Shown: positions 28,986 through 35,556 of the stretch, in pieces | Layout: each line of letters starts with the position of its first letter | How positions within the stretch are numbered: the stretch's first letter is position 1 | Source: Halomonas borealis | GTDB lineage: Bacteria > Pseudomonadota > Gammaproteobacteria > Pseudomonadales > Halomonadaceae | Length of the DNA stretch: 64,000 nt | NCBI RefSeq assembly: GCF_004798905.1 | Contig: NZ_SDMO01000002.1 | Coordinates: 186,001-250,000 of the forward strand | Direction: 5' to 3' | The notes under the pieces: model-generated | What the model was told of the DNA's origin: nothing | What the model saw: the letters and a program-made list of their open reading frames with translations, nothing else | Database searches by the model: none | Position numbers and translations under genes: made by a program

Positions 28986-30434
28986 ATGAAATCTGACAAC
29001 AACCTCCTTTTCATTGGCAAGGATGACGAAGAGGAGAATGCGATCATGGAAAGCCTGGAGAAGAAAGGGTGGAGCATCACCAGAGTTCATTCCATCGATA
29101 CAAGGAAAGAGCTCTCATGCATTGGTGATCACGACATCGGCATCCTATGCCTGGAGCCTGAGCACCTTGAGGATTCGGCGAGGGTAGAAAACCTCCTCAA
29201 TGGCCTGAAGACTCGGCTGATCGCCGTGGCGACTCATGACCTCTTGGCGGCATTCACCCAATATCACGCTATCGGAAGATTATTCTTCGGATATCATATT
29301 ATTCCCGTCGATACCGATAGGGTTCATCATTCCCTGGAAAACCTGTTATCGATCATTCATCTGGAGAGAGCATCGCAGGACCCCGAACATCATCAAGGGG
29401 CGGCGGAGTGTCAGATGATTGGGGAAAGCCCCGTCATGAAAGGCCTGTTCAAGTGCATCCACAAGGTCGCCGCCGTCGATGCCCCCGTTCTCATTCAGGG
29501 TGAATCCGGCACAGGCAAGGAACTGGCTGCCAAGGCCATTCATCGTGAATCTTCACGTTCCGAGTCGCCTTTTAATGCCATCAATTGCGGAGCCCTCCCT
29601 GCAAACTTGATCCAGTCTGAGCTATTCGGCCATGAAAAGGGTGCCTTTACCGGGGCAACTCAGAGAAAGCTCGGCATCATTGAGCACACGGATGGCGGCA
29701 CCCTATTCCTCGATGAGATCGGCGACCTTCCCCTTGAAATGCAAGTCAACCTGCTCAGATTCCTGGAAAACAACACCATACAGCGGGTAGGCGGTCTCAA
29801 GGAGATAGTGGTAAACCTCCGTGTATTAGCCGCGACACATGTCGACCTCGAGCAGGCCGTCAAGGAAGGAAAGTTCAGGGAGGATCTCTATCATCGCCTC
29901 AATGTACTTCAAGTTCAGGTGCCTCCCTTGAAAGAACGGGGAGCAGACATCGTGATGCTGGCGCATTATTTCTTTAACAAGTTTTCCGCCGATAAACCCT
30001 TCATCGTCAATGGGTTCAGTAAGGAAAGTCTGGCTGTCATGCAAGGCTCCGAGTGGCCAGGCAACATTCGTGAGCTCATCAACCGAGTGAGGCGGGCCAT
30101 GGTCATGAGCGAGCACTCCCTGATACGACCCACCGATCTAGGCCTCGAGCGCCGACACTCAGAGGCCCGTTACGCCTCCAGCCTGGAAGAGGCCAGGGAT
30201 ATGGCAGAACGCAGCGTTATCATGGCCTCGCTGACGCGCAACGCCTTCAATATCCTGCATGCCGCGCGTGAACTCGGCATATCCCGCGTCACGCTCTACC
30301 GGTTGATGGAGAAACACAAGGTTCATCGTCATGAGCACCATAAGGAAGCAGGCTCCATCGCGACCAACCGTGCCCCCGCATCACCCAATGTGTTGAGCTT
30401 TACCCCAACATCCAAAGGAAGAAATAACTTATGA
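28986..30434 (+). CDS. Sigma-54-dependent activator with degenerate receiver (VpsR/FleQ-like)
   Basis: 482 residues. The N-terminal 1-120 is receiver-like, but the strand that should end in a phospho-acceptor Asp reads IGILCLEP (51-58) with no acidic residue at that place. The AAA+ domain has Walker A GESGTGKE (172-179), the sigma-54 contact loop GAFTGA (219-224), Walker B GGTLFLDEIGD (237-247) and WPGNIREL (357-364). A Fis-type HTH follows (about 420-442, ARELGISRVTLYRL). Activators of this build (VpsR, FleQ) control biofilm matrix genes, often through c-di-GMP. A sigma-54 promoter is present at 35166. Confidence 0.88.
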   Translation: MKSDNNLLFIGKDDEEENAIMESLEKKGWSITRVHSIDTRKELSCIGDHDIGILCLEPEHLEDSARVENLLNGLKTRLIAVATHDLLAAFTQYHAIGRLFFGYHIIPVDTDRVHHSLENLLSIIHLERASQDPEHHQGAAECQMIGESPVMKGLFKCIHKVAAVDAPVLIQGESGTGKELAAKAIHRESSRSESPFNAINCGALPANLIQSELFGHEKGAFTGATQRKLGIIEHTDGGTLFLDEIGDLPLEMQVNLLRFLENNTIQRVGGLKEIVVNLRVLAATHVDLEQAVKEGKFREDLYHRLNVLQVQVPPLKERGADIVMLAHYFFNKFSADKPFIVNGFSKESLAVMQGSEWPGNIRELINRVRRAMVMSEHSLIRPTDLGLERRHSEARYASSLEEARDMAERSVIMASLTRNAFNILHAARELGISRVTLYRLMEKHKVHRHEHHKEAGSIATNRAPASPNVLSFTPTSKGRNNL

Positions 30435-30570
30435 GGAGCAGGCTAATAAATAATATGGAAAACAAATGACGCCGAATACAACTGCCAAAGAAGCGAAGGC
30501 GAGAACGAAAGAACCCAGGTCTCGGCCCATTTTCACGACAAGATGAGTCGTTGGTCTATGCTTTTGATGA

Positions 30571-30585
30571 GTCCTCCATGAGGAC
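30571..30585. repeat. Small perfect palindrome upstream of the outer-membrane barrel gene
   Basis: GTCCTC-CAT-GAGGAC, 67 nt before the start at 30652, in the 217-nt spacer. It is a possible operator; no partner copy was found. Confidence 0.4.
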
Positions 30586-30651
30586 CGATGTTTCGCGAAA
30601 GGCAAGGTGCTGAATTGTAAGGTATTGAATCAAGGGAAAAGGGGCACTGTC

Positions 30652-31728
30652 ATGAACTTTATCCACAAGGGTTTCACTCTAGCCTGTGGCCTGGTACCTC
30701 TCGCGTTGTCGGGACACGCCTGGGCACAGACGAATGATGGCAATTCCGTCCGCCCAGTGGGTCAGCGACCGCCACCCACTGAGGAGGCCCCCGATATCCA
30801 GGCCATTCCGGATATCGGGGGGGTACTGACACCCAAGGGGCGCCTGGTCATCGAACCCGAATTCCAGTATTCCCACGCCAGCGTCAATCGACTGACATTC
30901 CGTGGGGTGGAGATTCTCAGCACCCTGCAGATCGGTGTACTGGCTGCCGAGGATATCGACCGCGATACCTTTACGGCTGCCGTGACGGGCCGTCTTGGGG
31001 TCACCGATCGCCTCGAGATGGAGCTGCGCCTACCGTATCTTTATCGCGACGATACAGCCAACTTCAGCGTTAATGAGGCCGAAGAGCCCTTCAATCTCCG
31101 CAGGAGTCAATCGGGGGATGGCCTGGGCGATATCGAGCTCGCCGCCCATTACCAGATCAACAGCGGCCGTGATGGTGGCCCTTTCTTCGTGGGTAATCTG
31201 CGCTACAAGTCCACGACGGGTAAAGGTCCCTTCGACGTCTCACGTGATAGCAACGGTATCGAGGAAGAACTGGCCACCGGCTCAGGGTTTCACTCACTCG
31301 AACCCAGCCTGACCATGCTGCTGCCATCGGCACCGGCGGTCTATTTTGCCAATGTCGGGTATCTCTTCAATCTCGAGGACGACGTTAACGAGACTATCGG
31401 CGAGACGAGGGTCAAGGAAGTCGATCCAGGCGATGCCGTGCGGCTGAGCCTTGGCATGTCCTATTCGATCAATCCCCAGTCATCCTTCACCCTGGGTTAC
31501 AAGAATGACTTCATTCAGGAAACCGACACGACCTTCGAGGATATCAATACCGGAAGATCGACGACACAGAGTGGTCAAAGCCTGAATGTCGGCTCGATGC
31601 TTCTGGGGTGGTCATATCAAATGAGTGAGGATTCTGTCTTCAACCTGGGACTGGAATTCGGCGTTACCGAAGACGCACCCGACACGACCCTGACACTACG
31701 CACACCTATCGGGCTCAATGTCTTCTAA
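30652..31728 (+). CDS. FapF-like outer-membrane beta-barrel exporter
   Basis: 358 residues from ATG 30652. The signal peptide is MNFIHKGFTLACGLVPLALS with cleavage after GHAWA, then a Pro-rich plug-like segment (VGQRPPPTEEAPDIQ). A barrel follows with many alternating beta segments: GGVLTPKGRLVIEPEFQYSH, GLGDIELAAHYQI, LEPSLTMLLPSAPAVYFANV. The chain ends in a terminal Phe (TPIGLNVF), the usual Bam signal. DGLGDIE-type and ELATGSGF segments resemble the pore that exports Pseudomonas Fap amyloid subunits. Unlike the fap operon it is convergent to the putative subunit genes. Other MetA-type porins are the alternative. Confidence 0.75.
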   Translation: MNFIHKGFTLACGLVPLALSGHAWAQTNDGNSVRPVGQRPPPTEEAPDIQAIPDIGGVLTPKGRLVIEPEFQYSHASVNRLTFRGVEILSTLQIGVLAAEDIDRDTFTAAVTGRLGVTDRLEMELRLPYLYRDDTANFSVNEAEEPFNLRRSQSGDGLGDIELAAHYQINSGRDGGPFFVGNLRYKSTTGKGPFDVSRDSNGIEEELATGSGFHSLEPSLTMLLPSAPAVYFANVGYLFNLEDDVNETIGETRVKEVDPGDAVRLSLGMSYSINPQSSFTLGYKNDFIQETDTTFEDINTGRSTTQSGQSLNVGSMLLGWSYQMSEDSVFNLGLEFGVTEDAPDTTLTLRTPIGLNVF

Positions 31729-31762
31729 CAGGGAGACATTCACCTGATAATAACAAGCCACG

Positions 31763-31792
31763 AAAAAGCTGCCTTGATCGAGGCAGCTTTTT
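31763..31792. terminator. Bidirectional terminator between the barrel gene and the convergent operon
   Basis: A 12-bp stem AAAAAGCTGCCT / AGGCAGCTTTTT with loop TGATCG; it has T-runs on both strands, ending the FapF-like gene and the minus-strand operon. Confidence 0.92.
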
Positions 31793-31815
31793 CATTGTTA
31801 TGGTTGGTCGCACCA

Positions 31816-32547
31816 TTAACGAGGAATGCCCTGGAGGGAGTTGAGAATCATGGCTCGCTGCCGCGATGCCTTGACCTCACCGATGTTCATGACATGCACG
31901 CTGACATCGATATCGTTGCTGATGCTCTGACCGCTGGCGGTCGTCGAAAGACTACTGACGATGGCATCCCGCGTCACCTTATGAAGGGCGGCGGTCATCC
32001 CACCATCTTTTCCGCTGAATAGAACACCGGAGAAATCGGATAGTCCCGCCAGGTTCAACTTCCCGGGAGTGCTCGCAGCATCCAGACTACTGTTGTTAGA
32101 TTGACGGCTGGTTCCGGTGGCCTCAGGCCTTATCGACGTGATGCTGCCCGATCCTGGTTCGCTCCTCACGGCTATTTCGGCTCCAGCTCCTACTCCCGAT
32201 GCCTCCAGTGTGCTCGACAGCACCCTGGACCCGGCATTATCGAAAGCAACTTGGGTGATATAACGAACTTTGTCGTTGATCATGGTGGTCAGCTTGGCGC
32301 CGAAGTTCAATTCCAACCCTGACAGCTTGAACCCACCTCGAAGTTCCTCCAACCCCTCATCCGGAATCACATACCCTTGATAATAGATATCGTGGGTTCC
32401 CGCCGAAAGGATACCGGATGATAACGTGGAGGCAGAAGTGACTGCCGCAACCGGCAGCAAGGTTCCCGACAACAGGAATGCCATCCACCAGCGATTTATC
32501 CCCCTTATTCTCCCAGATGACGCATCATTGATACTCTTCATGCTCAT
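31816..32547 (-). CDS. Exported protein of unknown function in the FapE position
   Basis: 243 residues from ATG 32547, chosen for its AGGAG nine bases upstream. A hydrophobic segment at 20-40 (WWMAFLLSGTLLPVAAVTSA) looks like a signal peptide with a long charged n-region. IPDEGLEELRGG (61-72) resembles a double-glycine C39 peptidase leader, and the same pattern occurs in the small exported protein of this operon. The rest is rich in Ser, Gly and beta-type sequence (LNFGAKLTTMINDKVRYITQ). No firm family recognised. It is last in a four-gene minus operon after the peptidase, the same position as FapE next to FapD. Confidence 0.6.
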   Translation of the reverse strand: MSMKSINDASSGRIRGINRWWMAFLLSGTLLPVAAVTSASTLSSGILSAGTHDIYYQGYVIPDEGLEELRGGFKLSGLELNFGAKLTTMINDKVRYITQVAFDNAGSRVLSSTLEASGVGAGAEIAVRSEPGSGSITSIRPEATGTSRQSNNSSLDAASTPGKLNLAGLSDFSGVLFSGKDGGMTAALHKVTRDAIVSSLSTTASGQSISNDIDVSVHVMNIGEVKASRQRAMILNSLQGIPR

Positions 32548-32570
32548 GGCCGGTAACTCCTGTGAAAGCA

Positions 32571-33284
32571 TCACCTACCCAGTTCATTCGCGCCTGGCAG
32601 CGTCAGCAGGTAAGAGCCCACGCTGCCGCGCCGAACCCCGGACGCAATAGGCGAGGCTGGGCGCACGCGCCAGTCTCGTTCGCTATTGAAGTTGGCCCGA
32701 GCCACCTCGACATCATTACGTACCCCGAGCACCTTGCCACTCCATAGATCTTCGAATATGTCTCTGGGAACCACGACGGTTCCCGCCGCCGGATCTCCCA
32801 CCAGCACATTCTCGGCATCCACTCCCTTGACGACCACAAAATGTTTGTATCCACCGGTATTCACCAGCGTGATGGCGGGAACCCCGATACGAATGAAGTC
32901 GTCCAGGGTGATCTCGAAGCCATCGGCATTGAAGCCTCGATCATCCAGGTAGCTCTTCATATCCAGCATCGAGAACCCATAGGTCTGTATCTGCTCACTA
33001 TCTCCGTTGCGAATCATCGACTCGAAGACATTGGCCTCTGTCGTGGCCCGGTCGTAGTGATAGGTGAGTAGGGTCGCGACGGCCGCCGAACCACAGCTGT
33101 AATCGTACTGCTGACGCACCACACCGTCCCAGCTAATTTCCGCCAGACTTTTTGCCTCGACTTCGAAGTGGCCGAAGGGGTTGGAGATACGGACCGTCCC
33201 CGCCTCGACAGGCATGATGCCCCCTCCTCCCGCCACAACGATCAAGGCGGTTAACAGGAAAGAGCGCCTGAGTCCCTTGTGCAT
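32571..33284 (-). CDS. Secreted stand-alone C39 cysteine peptidase (FapD-like)
   Basis: 237 residues. ATG 33284 is chosen because GAGGTGG lies just upstream; a GTG at 33293 overlaps that site. The signal peptide covers 1-28 (RRSFLLTALIVVAGGGGIM, cleavage near VEA). The C39 papain-like domain shows RQQYDYSCGSAAVATLL with Cys64 and the oxyanion Gln58, GGYKHFVVVKG with His148 and VGDPAAG with Asp164. There is no ABC-transporter fusion, unlike bacteriocin exporters, so it should act in the periplasm. FapD is the closest functional model and is proposed to process amyloid-system proteins. It is 24 nt upstream of the FapE-position gene. Confidence 0.85.
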   Translation of the reverse strand: MHKGLRRSFLLTALIVVAGGGGIMPVEAGTVRISNPFGHFEVEAKSLAEISWDGVVRQQYDYSCGSAAVATLLTYHYDRATTEANVFESMIRNGDSEQIQTYGFSMLDMKSYLDDRGFNADGFEITLDDFIRIGVPAITLVNTGGYKHFVVVKGVDAENVLVGDPAAGTVVVPRDIFEDLWSGKVLGVRNDVEVARANFNSERDWRVRPASPIASGVRRGSVGSYLLTLPGANELGR

Positions 33285-33370
33285 AATTACCACCTCTTAA
33301 CAACACCACATGAATCGGTGCCTCTCCATCCTTCTATTAGACGAGCATCACGCGCTGCGCACTCTCTGTC

Positions 33371-33766
33371 TCATGGATTGGAGATATAGACGCTGATACC
33401 GATGGCGTTATTGACGGCATTGGCGTTGCCGGTCACGTTGTTGAAGATACCGGTGCCGCTGTAACGACCCATGGAACCACTCTCGAAGGTGATGTTCCCC
33501 GTGCTCATATCGCCGTTGGTCACATTGAAGCTCGATCCTGCGCTGATGGCCTGCATGTCCTGAATGCTCTGCACATTGACCTGGTCGAGGTGGACATTCA
33601 CCCCGTCTCGGCCACGCGTCTGATCCAGGGTTTCCGTCGGTATACTCTGCAGCGCAGCGAAGCCGCCGGCGGCTTTCTCCTCGGCATGCACGGTCGACAG
33701 AAAACCGCCGGAAAGCACCATCACACCCGTAACAACTAGCCACTTCATGTGGACTGACCTCTTCAT
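33371..33766 (-). CDS. Small exported protein, possible minor fibre subunit
   Basis: 131 residues from ATG 33766, with GGAGG eight bases upstream. The signal peptide MKRSVHMKWLVVTGVMVLSG is followed by GFLSTVHA and cleavage before EE. IPTETLDQTRGR (42-53) aligns with the double-glycine-like motif of the 243-residue protein. QDMQAISAGSSFNVTNG (69-85) aligns with a segment of the glycine-rich protein upstream. The C-terminal part is Asn/Gly/Ser-rich (GIFNNVTGNANAVNNA), as in amyloid repeat proteins. No named family recognised; FapA/FapB-like by position and composition. Confidence 0.65.
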   Translation of the reverse strand: MKRSVHMKWLVVTGVMVLSGGFLSTVHAEEKAAGGFAALQSIPTETLDQTRGRDGVNVHLDQVNVQSIQDMQAISAGSSFNVTNGDMSTGNITFESGSMGRYSGTGIFNNVTGNANAVNNAIGISVYISNP

Positions 33767-33846
33767 CACCCGCCCTCCACTGACGAGAATCTGGCAGTGA
33801 AGGAACCGGCGAAGCATCGCTCCGCCAGTTCCCGGTTCAGACAAGA

Positions 33847-33866
33847 CGGGCCTCTCGCGAGGCCCG
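33847..33866 (-). terminator. Attenuating hairpin after the glycine-rich gene
   Basis: An 8-bp perfect stem CGGGCCTC / GAGGCCCG with a 4-nt loop, 6 nt after the stop codon at 33872 and without a T-run. It probably protects or attenuates the message between the structural gene and downstream genes. Confidence 0.55.
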
Positions 33867-33871
33867 ATCCA

Positions 33872-35020
33872 TCAGTTGCCGATGCTCACGCCACTGTGGG
33901 CGGAGATGCTGGTGCCGGACAGCTGCGAGTTGTAGAACCCGCTGGAGTTGTTCATGTTGGACACCCCACCGTAGACACCACCGGCCGCCACGGAGATGCT
34001 GGCCGCTCCGGTGTGCAGGACGGCCGCGCCGCCGTTACCACCATTGCCTCCAGCGCCACCTTGAGCGCCTGCGGCATAGGCCGCACCGCCGACACCCTGG
34101 CCGCCACCGCCGCCACCGCCGTAGCCATCGCCGCCGTCACCGGCCACGGCCCTGGCCCAACCGCTGCCCGTGCCGTTGCCACCGCTCCCGGTACCAGCAC
34201 CTCCGCCGGTCCCATGACCATTACCACCGCTGGAGTCGGCGCGGGTAGCACCGGCATCGGCATCCTGGCTGCCGGAGTTGTCGGCGGTACCCAGACCAAG
34301 GCCCAACAGGGCACCGATTCCAGACCCGTTGGCATCGCCGTCGCTGTTGCCCGCGGCAGAGAGAGCATCCGCTCCTGAACCGCCGCCTTTGCCGGCTCCT
34401 ACGCCGATGCCGGCGCCGACGCCTTCGCCGCCTTGGCCGGCCCCAAGGCCCAGGGAACCGGCATCGCCACCACGATCACCGTTGCCGTTACCGCCATCGC
34501 CGCCGATGCCGGCGCCGACGCTGATGGCTGCGTTGGTGCCGCCCGTTGCCCCTGCAGCACCACGAGCGCCTTGGCCACCAGTCACATTGATGGGGCTACC
34601 AGTCACGATGGAGGTCATGTTTTGACGCGACACCACATCAACGCTCTTCACCGTTGTGGTGGTGGTGTTGAAAGAGTTACTCATATTGTGGGAATCGGCC
34701 ATTGCCCACGCATCACCACCACCGCCGGTGTTACCGGCACTCCCGCCGGATCCCCTGGCATCGGCGGTACCACTGCCACCATCACCACTCTCAGCACCGG
34801 CACCACCGCCGCCTCCCAAATTCAGCAGGTTGGTATTCCGGTTATCGTTGCCACCGTCGCCCCCCAAGCTGGAACCACCCGCACCAACCCCAAGGGCTGT
34901 ACCGGCGCCACCATTGGAGCTGCCACTACCACCACCGTTGGCATTAGCATCGGCCTGAGCAGTGGAAATCGCCATGACCAGTGTCAGCAGGGTTGTACCC
35001 GCGATTGCATAAGCTTTCAT
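33872..35020 (-). CDS. Glycine-rich exported protein, candidate fibre/amyloid subunit
   Basis: 382 residues from ATG 35020, preceded by GGGAG. The signal peptide MKAYAIAGTTLLTLVMAIST is cleaved near AQA-DA. The mature chain has a Gly-rich region (27-103, roughly 40 percent Gly) and a Thr/Val/Asn module (111-149: SFNTTTTTVKSVDVV then QNMTSIVTGSPINVTGG). A long Gly/Ala/Asp/Ser-rich region covers about 150-332, and the C-terminal module is low in Gly and rich in Ser/Asn/Tyr (GVYGGVSNMNNSSGFYNSQ). The chain has no cysteine and hardly any lysine. The sigma-54 promoter upstream and exporter genes nearby suggest the major secreted subunit. No family recognised. Confidence 0.75.
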   Translation of the reverse strand: MKAYAIAGTTLLTLVMAISTAQADANANGGGSGSSNGGAGTALGVGAGGSSLGGDGGNDNRNTNLLNLGGGGGAGAESGDGGSGTADARGSGGSAGNTGGGGDAWAMADSHNMSNSFNTTTTTVKSVDVVSRQNMTSIVTGSPINVTGGQGARGAAGATGGTNAAISVGAGIGGDGGNGNGDRGGDAGSLGLGAGQGGEGVGAGIGVGAGKGGGSGADALSAAGNSDGDANGSGIGALLGLGLGTADNSGSQDADAGATRADSSGGNGHGTGGGAGTGSGGNGTGSGWARAVAGDGGDGYGGGGGGGQGVGGAAYAAGAQGGAGGNGGNGGAAVLHTGAASISVAAGGVYGGVSNMNNSSGFYNSQLSGTSISAHSGVSIGN

Positions 35021-35165
35021 GATCTCACTCCCGTTCAGATTCGGCTGAATCCCTTGCGTCCTGCCGGACGATCCGTTGATCGATGCCGGCGTCGGTTCTC
35101 GTTGCCTGCTCAGCCGAAGGTCTGTCTCGAGCCCTCGAAGATCCCGCTGCAGGCAATCAACACAG

Positions 35166-35182
35166 AGCACGTGACATGCCAA
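35166..35182 (-). promoter_or_regulatory. Sigma-54 (-24/-12) promoter for the glycine-rich operon
   Basis: Read on the minus strand, TTGGCATGTCACGTGCT has GG and GC separated by exactly 10 nt and matches 11 of the 13 fixed positions of TTGGCACGNNNNTTGCW. Start of transcription would be near 35155, giving a leader of about 135 nt before ATG 35020. Confidence 0.75.
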
Positions 35183-35555
35183 CTTTTATTAACTAACTGA
35201 TATTAAAAAGAAAATAACGAGAACGTGACGGAGTGGGGGGAGAGATGCATCGAGGAGGGAAGAATCTGGGTAGGAAGAGTGTCAGGCTGATGAAACAGTC
35301 GACGCTAGGAAAGCCCAGCAAGAGACACTAAAATTGTTATAAAACAGCAGATTAACTTATTGATACAAACAGGAAACAAAGTCGTTGCACTCTTGACATT
35401 GTCACCCGTCATCCCAGTAATCTGTTTAATATCAATAAGGTAAAGTACTACAAGAAAAACAGGAAGACGTCACGATATGACAAGGTCATGCAACACTCGG
35501 GCTCGACGCGGCGGGTCATATGAGGGACCAGAGCCGATGGCTGGCCCCTCGTTTT
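35183..35555. other. AT-rich regulatory spacer upstream of the glycine-rich operon
   Basis: 373 nt with no credible protein gene. It is AT-rich (35181-35220, 35330-35460), a likely place for enhancer-type binding sites of the sigma-54 activator. It also holds the candidate plus-strand small RNA at 35425-35556. Confidence 0.6.
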
Positions 35556-35556
35556 T
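35425..35556 (+). ncRNA. Candidate small RNA antiparallel to the operon
   Basis: TTGACA at 35393-35398 could be a -35; the best -10 at 17 nt is the weak AGTAAT (35416-35421). A hairpin followed by five T at 35522-35556 would end a plus-strand transcript of roughly 130 nt. No plus-strand gene explains that terminator. The promoter is weak and the boundaries are approximate. Confidence 0.3.
35522..35556 (+). terminator. Plus-oriented rho-independent terminator with no plus-strand gene before it
   Basis: GAGGGACCAG (35522-35531) and CTGGCCCCTC (35541-35550) pair with one mismatch, inner bases AGCC/GGCT can extend the stem, and GTTTTT follows. Read on the minus strand there is no T-run. Confidence 0.6.

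Noticed and set aside
30551-30567. TTGGTCTATGCTTTTGA upstream of the FapF-like gene considered as sigma-54 promoter
   Set aside because: Spacing gives TG instead of GC at -12, and most -24 positions beyond TTGG do not match.
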